Part shown: in pieces, positions 1 to 11,619 of the stretch
How positions within the stretch are numbered: position 1 is the first letter of the stretch
Layout of the letters: the number at the start of each line of letters is the position of its first letter
Source: Brasenia schreberi
Taxonomy: Eukaryota; Streptophyta; Magnoliopsida; Nymphaeales; Cabombaceae
DNA: 64,000 bases
Assembly: GCA_036023115.1 (NCBI GenBank)
Contig: JAYKKT010000040.1
Span: 3,469,501 to 3,533,500 of the forward strand
Direction of reading: 5' to 3'
Translations under genes and position numbers: made by a program
Notes under the pieces: model-generated
Database searches by the model: none
What the model saw: the letters and a program-made list of their open reading frames with translations, nothing else
Told to the model about the DNA's origin: nothing

Positions 1-842
1 ATTTATAAGAGAGCGAGAGATAATTTTATCACTTCGGGTTCAGAGAATCACGCAATGCAAAGTGAGAGAATGCCCTTGACTTCTAGACCACCAGTCACGG
101 GTTTATTGTGTGAGCCTCTACCCTGCGTAGACCCTTACAGTGAAGATTCTATCCTTGAATTTTATGCTGCGGGCACCAATTAAAGTATACCTCCCACTCA
201 GCCATGCTTTCCGCAGCAAATGAAAAGCAGCCATCGTAAGGCCCCTAAACAATCATTTAGTGAAAATGATTGAGCGATGACAACTAGAAGGTTGAAGCAG
301 CGATCTTCGGAAGAAAATATATCTACCTCCATGCAGTGGCAATGCCTAAAGTCATATGGTATCGACTCAAGGAGGATGTTTATTTTCATTGCTTGACAAA
401 TTCGGTGATTACTACGATTAACGTATGTTAACTCCTGATCAAATCACGGGTTAAGGTCAAACAAAAGATTAGTCGGCATCTGCATGCGCACTCTCAACCG
501 GCCGGTGCAATCAAGCCCAAGAGAAGGCGATCACAAAAATCATACAGTTATCGAAGTACTAAAACCTTCCAATGTCGAGTTATGACCAGCTCATAAATGA
601 CGTCGGAGGAAGGTCTTGAATGTTTAGCTTGTTACAGTTTCTCTTCTCGTTCTCTCTTTCGTTTTCTCCTTTTAAGGAATAGCTTGCCAGATTGAATGAG
701 AATCATTGCAGCACTCAGTTCTTTATCACTTTCTGTTCACTTCTAAATCAATCTTTCCTTTTTAAACGACCTTCCGCCGTACATATTCATTAGTGAGAGA
801 GTGAAGAGGGAAGGAAACAAAGGGATTTTACTTGACAGGATG
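1..842. other. Intergenic sequence 3' of the SRS gene
   Basis: No gene is recognisable on either strand. Open frames are short and have no family resemblance. The right part (about 700-842) lies directly downstream of the SRS stop codon on the minus strand and should contain its 3' UTR and polyadenylation region. Confidence 0.5.
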
Positions 843-2141
843 TCAAAATCTATTTTGAGGATCTTGCGTACCTGCCATGAAAGCATTGTGGGGAGGTGGG
901 TACAGGGAAGAAGAATCAATAATGCCGCCAGTGGTGGCATTCACAACATTATCAACCGAACCCACTTGGTGAAAATGGACGGTTGATTGATCCGGGCCTT
1001 GATCGTACAGGATTCCCTTGAATACATGACCACCTATGCTCATAGCCGTCTGGTACGCGTACTGTTCCTCTCCTTCCTCCACCGCACTTACTTTCACGCA
1101 CCTGAACACCGCCGGCGCGCTCACTTCCGCTGGCAAACTCCCTTCTCCCAAAAAAAAAAACATAAAGCCACCAGCAACCAAAACACGAAGCTCTTTGCCT
1201 AAAATAGTGCGAAGCTCAGCTAGAACACTTCACAGTGTTTTACAAGTCTAGAAATAAGAAAACCACCAGGAAAATATTGTAACAAACTCGATATCGCTGC
1301 AGATTAATGAAAACAAGGCAAAGAATTGATTAGAAAAGGGCTGTGTTGGGAAATCCGTAATAGAATGTGTAGAGTAGCTTTCTTCCCAAAACAAAAGAAA
1401 AAGATATGTATGAATAGATCGAGAAACGGGACTGTATTCCAGTAGGTCTCAAAATCAATCAGATCCTTTGTCATAAGGCTGATCCAGAACCCAAATTGGA
1501 GAATACAAGAAAACAGAAAGAACAACACAATATATGATATTATATATTGTAGAGGACCGTATTGTGAGATCAGTAAAATATGTATAAATGAAATCCTTTC
1601 ACAGAAAGGCTCAAGAAAAGGCCATATAGATAAGGAGAAAGGATCACGAGAACAGAGAAGAATGGAAACCGAATCCCATTAACCCCCGGAAAATGACTGA
1701 AATCTTTTTTCAGAAATATCGAAGAAAAAGCCGTTTTAGAGAGAGAAAAACGAGGCAAGGATCTCTGGCATACACGTATCTGGCAGGATCTAAAGAAGGA
1801 TAAAATTCGTGAGAATCACGCAATAGATCCCCAGAAAACCTAAATGGAAGGCTTTTTTTAGTACTGGGATTACCTGGCGTGAGTGATCCCCTTCTTGGTT
1901 TTTGTATGAGGTGTTGTTGTTGGCTTTGGCCGTGTTGGTGTTGGTTTGCTGCTACTGCTGCTACTGCTGCTGCTGCTGCCGCTAACTGTTGTTGTCTCTC
2001 TCTGCGTTTGGCGGCAGGGACCCATGTACTTTTGACGTGAGTTTGGCAGTGGAACCCGCGACTCTTGCAGCAAGTTCTGCACCTCATGTGCGCACAGTCT
2101 TTCTTCGCTTGGTTTCCGCAATCTTGGCATGTATTCACCAT
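843..2141 (-). CDS. SHI/STY (SRS) family RING-like zinc-finger transcription factor, two exons
   Basis: Plant-specific transcription activator family (SHI, STY1, LRP1, SRS) acting in auxin synthesis and organ development. Exon 1 is 2141-1874 and exon 2 is 1144-843, joined across a 729-bp intron (donor AG|GTAA, acceptor GGGAG|AA) to 570 nt, 189 aa. Residues 5-35 carry the family zinc finger C5-X2-C8-X7-C16-X-H18-X2-C21-X2-C24-X7-C32-X2-H35, followed by [13 protein letters not shown], then an Ala-rich and Gln/His-rich stretch. Exon 2 encodes the second family domain: VFRCVKVS, then IGGH at about 126-129, then [11 protein letters not shown]. The start is the first ATG after an in-frame TAG, giving a very short N-terminus like the SRS3/SRS6-type members, not the long N-terminus of STY1. 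CT-rich sequence lies upstream (2290-2600). The protein looks intact. Confidence 0.93.
1145..1873 (-). other. Intron of the SRS gene
   Basis: Single intron at the usual SRS position, between the zinc-finger exon and the IGGH exon. Phase 1 on both sides. The acceptor follows a T-run (plus-strand A-run at 1150-1160) and has two usable AGs three bases apart (after 1145 and after 1142). Confidence 0.85.
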
Positions 2142-5100
2142 TGCTAGGGACCTTTTTCCTCCAGAGGCTACCTAGCTCGCTTCTGCCATATATTGAGGTA
2201 CGTACGTAGTGATCAGAAGGGTCGGTTGGTGTCTTCAATTCTCTTCCTTCTTTCTCTAACTTTCCCTCTTCCAGTGCGTCCCTCAGTCCTTTTCATCCTC
2301 TCTCTCTCTCGGTAGATGGACGTGGAAGAGAGTTCCCAAGGGCTGACAGTGTCCTCAATCAGTCCCAATTAAAATTGCGCGCGATGGTAGTTTGCAGACG
2401 AAGCCTATTTTGTGCGAGTTTGTAGAACCCCTCTTTCTTTCTCTGGTGCAATAAATCAAGGAATTTCAACAGTCCTGCAGCGCCGCCTGAAAAGTAAAAA
2501 ACGATTCTCCTCAGTCTCTTATTAATGTCTCTCCAGAAAAATGAGGCAGGAGAAACTCCTATCTCTCTCTCTCTCTCTCTCCCCCTCTCGCACACAGGTT
2601 CCGAATTTATTTGATGCACCTTGCAGGGTTAACACCCGTATTGCTTGTTTCTCTTTTGTGAAAGAAAGAGTCAAGAAAAGCTTGCTCTCTGATTGAGAGG
2701 GGAGCGGCGACGACGACGATGATGATGGTGACTCTTGTCTCCCGTGTTAGAGAGAGAGAGACCGTGTCTCTTCCTAGAGCCGTGCTTTCACTGCTTCATG
2801 GGTTTTCTCAAAAAACGGAGATCCGAGGCCACTATTACTCCACGTGTCGATCCGCAACCTTTTACATATTGGTCCTCTCGCCGGAATACATGCTTCTGCC
2901 TCGCTCGCTCGTTCTCTCTCTTGGACAAAATATAAATCCCGTTTTCAGCAATCACCATGAAGCAGATGACACCCCTTCACGAAAATCCATTTGGTGAGTC
3001 CATTTAACAAGCTAGATCTTTCAGACTTTCACAAAACACTTACCTCTCTCTCGTAAAGAAACTGAAAAAGAGTGTACTTTCTGGCCATTTCATGCACAAC
3101 TTTGAGATCGGAGACGAAGAATGACCGGTTTCGTACCTTTGTTGTCTTGGCACTAAATTTCATCAGCAAGGCTTTATAAAAATTCAATCCATAATCACTA
3201 AAATACCATCTCCGATCTCTTTATCTGGAAGCTTCTCGCGTGGGAATTCTTGTCTCTTTCATGGGTAGCATGGTCAAGTGCAGTATATACGTTGACTAAA
3301 GCTACTGAAGATTGTCCTTTTCCTTTCGCCCTTAATTTACTGTGCGTGGTGATTTTCTTCTGTAAACCGACTATTTTTGCTTGAAATGACAGGAGCCCTA
3401 TCTGTTATTAAATTTCCTGGGGTGCATGTCTTGTCAGCCACCTTTGCTTTGACTTCCCAATGGCCGTAGCGCAGATAAACGAAGGGGTGGTGCGTTAGGC
3501 AGCAGCAGGGAACGTCTGATCTCCTCGATACTCCTGTACTCAGGTATGGCGACTGTTGAACCGTGGCTCTAACCTATGAATGGCCATTGCTGATGCATCG
3601 ATCATTGTCGCAAGAACATTTTTTTCGTTATTAATCTCGAAAATTATCCCCCCAAAACACAATTGATTGTTTTTATGGCCGTCGCCAATAATTCTTAGAC
3701 TATCGCCGGTACTAATTGTTTTCCTCTTACCATATAATTCAATTCGCTCGCGACCACGACGTGGGCAACTCTTTCTTGAATCTTATAAGCAGTCACAGCT
3801 TCTGTGCTTGGAATAAAACTTGGCTTAACTAGGTAGGTAACATAAGCTTGTTTGCTTCATGAATCTCTTTTGGGTTTTCTATCAGCATGTCACACTACTG
3901 ATGAATTTAGTCGACCCTTTTCGAACTGCTGTCACGGCCTCTGAGAGATGGCATGTAATCGCAGCCCAAAAGGATCAGTACTGTGTAGTATCAATCTATG
4001 TAGTATGAAGATTCAGGTGGAGATTGGCACTCGATTAGGGTATCATAGATATCTGCCCCAGGCAACACGTTTGTGTATACATTATTTTACTGTATGCATC
4101 ATAGATATACTGATCATCAGTATATACATGCTCCTCTCCCTCTCTCTCTGTGATCGTAACACCCTTCCTTTTTTTCAACTCCTGCAGTTTAGAAGCAAGG
4201 ACACAAATATCAGTGCCATTTATTGCTGTTCACTTTGCATGCGTAAAGCCGGAATATGAGAGTCGTGCTCTACCGGCATGCTATCCCTCCATCTGAATAC
4301 ACCATAAGAGCCTACGGAAGAAATAAATTTTAAGACTGTTACAGGTTGTGAATGACCTCAAATGACAACAAGGAAAAAGTATATGGAGACCAGGAGATGC
4401 ATGATATGATAAATCAACAAATCTATCGATATATCTAGACTCAGATTGAATCCTACTGGTTGAGAAGGAGACGAATAGTTTCAACGAGGGTCAAAGCTAC
4501 TAGTTCAGTTCCCTCAAGTTGAAAAGGATTCATTACGTACACCAAATGCAACACTCGTTTTTTTATCTAACATTAATCCATTGCATTCCATAGAAAGAGC
4601 GTTTGTCTGAGCACAATCTAATGCATTTCTTGTACGATCCTCCAAGACCAGTCTCATAAAAAAACGATTTTAATTGCATGGCTAACCTGATTGAGGAGGG
4701 AGAATAACGGGTACTCTCAATTTCGAATCCCATTTTATTCGGGACTTGTGCTTCCATGAAATTATTTGTGCATGTACTTACAAGTAATTGGCTCCGGAAG
4801 ACACGAAACAAGAACGGTAAGTTCTAGTTACTTTTTGCCGTTCTAACTAAGGATTTTCCTGTCAGCGACACGCCATGCAGTACCTATTAAACAGTAAAAA
4901 TCATTAAAGTTATCATATTAAATGGTTATCTTCAGGTTTGTGCTGCCCATGGGCCGACTCTCTCTCTCTCTCGCGCGCACGCGGGCGTTCAGATGCCTCA
5001 GTCCCTAAGTTAACTAACTCCTCACGAAGTTTATGAGCTAACGTTAATATGAACTGTGGTTAAGAAAGGATTGATGATATTGTCTTCCATATATTTTCAC

Positions 5101-5446
5101 GTACTGCTACTAGAAGATGCTTATCCTTAATCGTACCTTTTCAGAGTTCCTTCGCTTTTTGCCGATCTAACGCAGAGAGAGATGTTCTCATCCTAATGCC
5201 AGAGCAAATATTAAGAATGTATCGGTACAATGCTAAAGTGAGTGCAGGGATCTACACTAGGTTTTGTTTGTTTTCTTTTGTAGACGATGCATATTCTTGC
5301 ATTTGCTTTTTCTGTTTCCTTTCTGCTTCCTTCTTTTGTTGGTGATGCAAAGCTGCTTGCGTCGAGACAACCAAAAATCCAGGCGGGCCCCCTTCAGGAA
5401 TCCATGTCTTGATGTGCGGAATTCAATGGCAGAAGTAGAACAGTAG

Positions 5447-5500
<54 letters not shown>

Positions 5501-5929
5501 AGAAAGTTGTGTTATACAACAAAACTATGATCAGTGTTCTAGTAAAACTTACTGTGTAGTATCATAACAATGATATCTTTTTTTTCCTTTATAAGATAAC
5601 AATGATATCAGTAGGGTGTATCTATGTCTTCTCTTTCTTTTTCTTCTCTTTTTTTTTTTTTGAGAAATGGCGTTTTGCTCCTTTACAAGGTGGCAAGTTT
5701 GTAATTTTTTTGTTAGCAAATGTCGAAATTACTCACAAGAGTCACTGCATCTATTATGCTCTTGGGCTTTGCTTTTGGAATCATGAGTGGGTCCGTTATC
5801 ATCATGTTAAATTATACAAGCACATGCGAGCCAATATCTGAATTATACAATCATAGCCAAACCCTCTAAGGAGTTTCCATCGGGAAAAGATGTGATACCT
5901 ACTTACATCTTCCAATATATATACTCTCT
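2142..5929. other. Intergenic region upstream of the SRS gene
   Basis: Contains the SRS promoter and 5' UTR at its left end, with CT/GA-rich stretches at about 2300-2320, 2567-2590 and 2747-2760. A CT run is near 4960 and an (AT)n tract at 5448-5497. A plus-strand TATA-like string (about 2928-2936) is followed by only a very short open frame. No further gene is supported. Confidence 0.45.
5448..5497. repeat. (AT)n microsatellite
   Basis: About 50 bases of uninterrupted AT dinucleotides in non-coding sequence. Confidence 0.97.
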
Positions 5930-6015
5930 TTTTTACAAGATGAGGCCGCAGAGCCGAACACACTTACCCATGCACCCTCTGAGAATAGAACTCCCCACCA
6001 GCAGGTCCATAACAT
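5930..6015 (-). mobile_element. tRNA-derived SINE, copy 1 (partial)
   Basis: Read on the minus strand this has GGTGGGGAGTTCTATTCTC (box-B-like), then AGAGGGTGCATGGGTA, then a GGC...CTCATCTTGTAAAAAA tail. The order of box-B block, GGGYGYATG block and CCTC(A)TCTTGTAA(A)n end is shared with the copies at 23807, 56827 and 57090. The 5' (box A) part is degenerate here. Confidence 0.6.
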
Positions 6016-9000
6016 AACTGTGTATCAGTTCATTGGTGAATCGATGCGCCACCGAAAACACTGATCTATTAACAATACTTGGTTAGCTCAAACCTTATGA
6101 GAGGAGAAAACCAGCAGTTGGAAAGTGGAAAGCTTTACCCTCAAGGTGGGCTAACTCCGCTCAAACCAGTTACCAGCACTTGCATATAAAAAAAATATTG
6201 ATCCTATGAAAAACTTGATCATGCTCAACTTTGACATGTTTACCTAATACTTTTAAGTAGCATGATATAATTTAAAATTTTAAGAGTTTTAAAAAAATAA
6301 AAAACATTAATTCACTTTTAATCCTATTAAAGAGAACAATATTAAAAAGAGAACAATAAGGAGTTAAGGAGACTACAAAATATTTCCAAAAAAAGAGAAC
6401 AATATTAGAAAGATAATAATAAAATTGATACAATATTAGAAAGATAACAATCAGAGCTTGGGTGGGATACTGTAAAGCATAGGGTGCGAAGCTGGGAATA
6501 GAAAATGAATAAAAGCACATAAGAGAATTCAACATAAGCAAGTGTGACCACTACCAAGTCTTGTAATAATAACAATAAATTGAAAAAATCTCAAAAGAAG
6601 TATTTTTCAGCAGATTAAGTACATATATCTAGATTTATTTTGCATCAGTGGTTTTGTGGGACACATCTTGCATATAAACATCGTTTTTGCTAATAATATA
6701 AAAGATTGAGAGCCGGCAGTCTGCAGCAAAACAATGCATTTCTTTGTGTACTGAAAAGTTCTCTCCTTTAGGGATTTTCTTTGATGGACGTTAAATCACT
6801 TCGGCGACATTCAATTCATGTCTTGGTCCTTCCCCTCCAGAAGATCATACTATCTGACATATGACAGCTGCCATTCTTCATCAGATCATAGCGGTTCAGA
6901 TGATTCTGTTTGGAATGTATATCTGACGCATAATGCCAGTTATCATATAAAGGTGGATGAGGAGATTAGGGATCTAATGTGTCGGATATATTCATCTAAT
7001 TCATCTTGGAATTTGGTGAAGTGAATGGAGTATGCAATGCCATTTCTTGATTGGACTGAGAATTGGATTAGCTTACTTTTCCATATATATCCAACAGTTG
7101 CATGACTTCTAAGATCCATTCTTATTTTTAGACGGTGAATGCTTCATGGAAGACCTTAAAGAATACTCAATGTGTAGTGGGTCGGGTGGTCTAGATCCGA
7201 ACTTGAGTGGATCCAAACCCGCCTGAACAAGAAGGCAGTTACTGTATAGAGACAGCAATGGCAGCCCCATTGCTATCAATGTCGGACCGTTACCAGATCT
7301 GGAAGGCCTCCAAAGGGCCTTCATGATGTTCATGGTGGGCAACATCGAGACAGACCGAACAAACTGTGAGAACACCGAGCATCGACCGGAATCCAAAGGG
7401 TTTTGGAGGGTTTGGGTAAGTTGTAGGTGTCGATTTGGTTGGGAAATGGTTCTGATTCACCGATTTTTCTCTAATTTCTGCAAAATCTTGTTTCATGGAG
7501 TTTTCCAACAAAAACGACACTGTCAGTAACCGATGCTATACCAGAATGGAAGATGAGGAGTAGGCGGTCGGTTGGGGACAATCATCGGCCTTAGTTATCG
7601 CAAGAAAACCAAGGGGATTGGCCCCTTTTGGGCGTGTCTCGTTTCCCTATCATGTCGTGTCCGAAATGCCTTGAACCGACACGAATTTGTGTATTTTCCT
7701 CGTGTCACATGTTAAGAAACAGTTTAAATGAGTTTTGGGTCAGAAACAGGACCTGCATCAGTAGTTGCATGTTCTGTGTCGACACAATGACACAGGCTAT
7801 CTAATGTATCACTTAGTTTGAATCGAACATGGATCTAGGTATCAGCTCGGATACATGATAGCGTAAACGAATCTAAATTGGGTTTTGGGTGATTTTAAGG
7901 TCATTTGAGATCCAATTTGAATACAGTTTATTACGTTAGATTCGTAGTTAAATAAATTTTAATATTTTAATTATTTATAATTATTTAGATATTAAAATTA
8001 GAGGATTTTGTGATGATGAGTGTGGCACAACGGTTTGGGGATTGGATCTTAATGCTCATTGAGGTAGGGGCTATGCATTATTTTATAGAACCATCCTACA
8101 AGTGATTTTTTCTGTTTTAGATGGATTTAAATATGCATGATTGACAAATATTTTATTGATATTTATGAAATGATGTTCTTAATTATGGGTTATTTTATAT
8201 GCTTTTGAAATAAAATGTATTTATGACATTGGTTCATAGAGAGCATGTTTTGACATGCATGTGTTGTGTGAATATGGTATTTAAATATTGTACGAATATG
8301 TATTTGAATTTCGATATTTGTGGATCTGAATATGATTTGTGAATATGATGAACTATAATTGGTTTTAGAAATGTAATGATATGTGAATATATGAGTCGTA
8401 CTTGTATGGGCTGTGTAGGGTCTTTAAAGACTTGCAAGTCTCTCGGGCGATCCGGCTTGAGGCGAATACAAGGTTTGTTTTCGAACACTTTATCGTGAGA
8501 GTCGACGTGGTTACCGTCATGGACGGGGTTACCGAGGTTACGTTAGGGAGAGCCGAACGACTCCCGTGGCCTTTGGGATAGACATAGTATGTGTTGTAAT
8601 TATCATAACTAATAATGTGTGTATGTGTGTGTGAATGTGTGAGTTTGAATTTGATATAATGATTTAAAGATGAAATTGTGATTTGTTATTAAATGATTGT
8701 TAAATTATGCATGCTTTTAGTATGAATTCTGTTTAAAGATGTTTAATCTCCCTGTTGAGCTATGTATAGGAGCTCATCCTATTATTTTACTGTTAATCTT
8801 GAAAATATCACTTGTAAGGCACACAGTGCATAATAGGAGTTGGATAGAGCGACTTTTCTTTATTTTAGTTGATATGATAGGTATTGAACGATTTAGAAAG
8901 TCTTGTTATTTGGGGTTATTGTTAGGTGGGGCCCGCATCATTTTGGGTGTATTATTTAGAACTTTGATATGAATATTTGTTTCATTGAGTTTGAATTAAA

Positions 9001-9130
9001 TTAATATTGTATTTGGCTACTGCTTACCATCACGCCCGTGTGAGAAGCGGTCACGTGGCATCGGCTCAAGCCGGGTTGTGGTCGCGACCCGAGCAGGTGT
9101 GAAACAATGTGGACAACTCTCTTATTTTAC
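6016..9130. other. Non-coding, AT-rich region
   Basis: No gene recognised. Sequence at about 7560-9060 alternates AT-rich stretches with short GC-rich blocks (for example near 8490-8580 and 9030-9100) and looks like decayed repeat, possibly an old LTR element. I see no LTR pair, primer-binding site or protein domain to prove it. Confidence 0.35.
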
Positions 9131-9683
9131 TTAAATGCTAATTTAATTCGCAAAATAGCAACCAAAAATCCATTTAGCCCACTACACTTTTTTAAATTTG
9201 ATTTTGGATTCAACTTACAGGTTGAAGGTTATGACTTCAATACCCCGGGCGAGCATGTGGCTAGGGGCTCCCGATTGTACCAAAGAAAGATTTTGCTATT
9301 ATTAACCACACCAACTGTGTGTGTGGTGCAAAAGTTAAAAAGCTATGTGTGAAAAAATAAGGTCAATTTTAGAGAGATTAAAAATGGGAAAATGAGCCCA
9401 TAATTAAATTAAATGCTAATTTAATTCGCAAAATAGCAACCAAAAATCCATTTAGCCCACTACACTTTTTTAAATTTGATTTTGGATTCGACTTACAGGT
9501 TGAAGGTTATGACTTCAATACCCCGGGCGAGCATGTGGCTAGGGGCTCCCGATTGTACCAAAGAAAGATTTTGCTATTATTAACCACACCAACTGTGTGT
9601 GTGGTGCAAAAGTTAAAAAGCTATGTGTGAAAAAATAAGGTCAATTTTAGAGAGATTAAAAATGGGAAAATGAGCCCATAATT
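9131..9683. repeat. Tandem duplication, two 278-bp copies
   Basis: Copy 1 is 9131-9408 and copy 2 is 9409-9683. By eye they match base for base except A at 9212 versus G at 9490. The unit contains no gene. The near identity points to a recent local duplication (or a collapse/expansion artefact of assembly). Confidence 0.95.
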
Positions 9684-10691
9684 GAGCTCAACTTGTAGAT
9701 ATAAATGCCATAAAATTAAAGTTCACAACTATGTTAAGGTTTGAATGGATCGAGTTAGCTTTTTAGTTATAAGATTGATACAAGCCACTTGCATTTGAAT
9801 GAATTATGAAGTTTCTCTTCATAAATTCCATAAACATCAACTACAGAGATTGACAAGACCTTACCGTGGTAAAAGGCAAGGTGTCTAGCTTTTTGCCTCC
9901 CCTTGGCCGCACGGCCTAGCTTTTCATAGTGAATTGTCTGCAAAAGGCAAGGTGTGAAGGGGTGAGAGGTTTTACCCGAAGCTGACTCGTAGAGAACCCA
10001 TCTATGGTTTGGTAAAGAACCAGTAGATTTGATCGACACGATTAAAGATGAAGATTGTCATTTAAACAATAAAAATGTTATTATATTTTTCGTAATCCAC
10101 ATTTTCAATAGATTTAAGTATGAATGAATAGGTTTGAGAATGGACCACTCTCTCTCATTTAGTTATCTCTGTCAAACACGTAAAATCTGTCTAATAATAT
10201 AGCTTATAGGGATACATCTAGGTTCCAGTTAGAAAACGTGCACCCAACACGACGAGTGCTGATAAAAGTCGGTGATTGTTACGAAATCTTTCTGAACAGG
10301 AACCTTCTTGGGCGGTTTGTATGCAGTTCGGCCCGACTTAACTATAACGTATAATGTATAATGTGTGTGTGTTACATATATATAGCGAAAGCATAGTTCA
10401 TCCACACACTCATTCGTGAGATTTCGACTGTTCGATGTTTGAGATTACCGATTGAAATCTTTAAGTGAAAAAACAAATAGTAATCAGTACATTTATTGTT
10501 TGTGTAAAAAAAATATCTGGAGTAACTTTTTTATTTTTGAAATTTGAATTTCAACCCACGATCAAACAATTGAGAACTTTCAAGCATAGATGCATGTTCA
10601 CATGAATTAAATTTTCAATATTATATAATATATATGTATGTATAAAAAAACTAAGAGGCCCAGCAGGAGTTCCTTCTTTGATTTCACCGGA

Positions 10692-10720
10692 TCTAAGGCT
10701 TTGATACCATGTTACTTAAC
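10692..10720 (-). mobile_element. Relic LTR end plus primer-binding site
   Basis: On the minus strand the sequence reads TTAAGTAACA followed at once by TGGTATCAAAGCC. This is the usual junction of a Copia LTR 3' end (..CA) with a primer-binding site resembling initiator-tRNA-Met (TGGTATCA..). No matching second LTR is apparent, so this is at most a fragment. Confidence 0.35.
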
Positions 10721-11236
10721 ACACCAACCGCCTTTAGTGGTACCAAGGTGATCATATGATGGAGCTGCGCCTTACTGCCTCGGAGCAGTGCTTGAAGACT
10801 GTTAATTCGGGTTCAAGTATTTGCCTCTGCCTCATGGCTCTCTCAAGATGTTAAAAAGAAGGAAAGTGTGATTGCATGAACCCCATCAATATCAATACAA
10901 GGATCAATACCATTTAATGCGACATGAGATAGGTACATTTGATCGCTATTGTTTGATTGATTACATGAACGATGATAATAATCAAATAATATCTAGCATG
11001 AGAGGTTGTATAGAAGCTCTCTCTCTCTCTCTCTTTATATATATATATATGAGAAAACTAGATCCTGCCTGCCCATACTGATACTTATCTGTTATACCTA
11101 TCTATTGTTTTAAGGTGAAATAAGCATAATTTCAAAAATTTTAAGACTTTGATGGCAAAGTACGAAGAATATTTTTATCATGTTTTTGCCATTGAAAAGT
11201 AATGTGTGAGTAATTGTCAATGTGGGTAGAATGTAG

Positions 11237-11239
<3 letters not shown>

Positions 11240-11300
<61 letters not shown>
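11240..11300. repeat. (AT)n microsatellite
   Basis: About 60 bases of AT dinucleotides. A second tract of about 40 bases is at 11580-11619. Confidence 0.97.
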
Positions 11301-11302
<2 letters not shown>

Positions 11303-11578
11303 ATAAGTGGATACTTACTTTTAACATCATGTTTATTGGTTACTTTTGGGGGGCACGAGTATCCTAATGTATATTTATCAAAAGAATGTTATAACCTTCT
11401 TATACATTAAAGGTTGAGAATGAGTATGTACGGTGGTGTATTTTTATTGACCATACTTGATGAGCCTACCGTACCCACTTAGAGGTAAAAGGTTCAGTCG
11501 TGTCAAGAGATGGGCTTCGATCAGCATTACACCCATCGGTAAATCCATGGCTGTGAGTTGGGATTTCTCTCTCTTTCC

Positions 11579-11619
<41 letters not shown>

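Noticed and set aside
7560..9060. Full LTR retrotransposon
   Set aside because: The composition is suggestive, but I could not find an LTR pair, primer-binding site, polypurine tract or any polyprotein domain.
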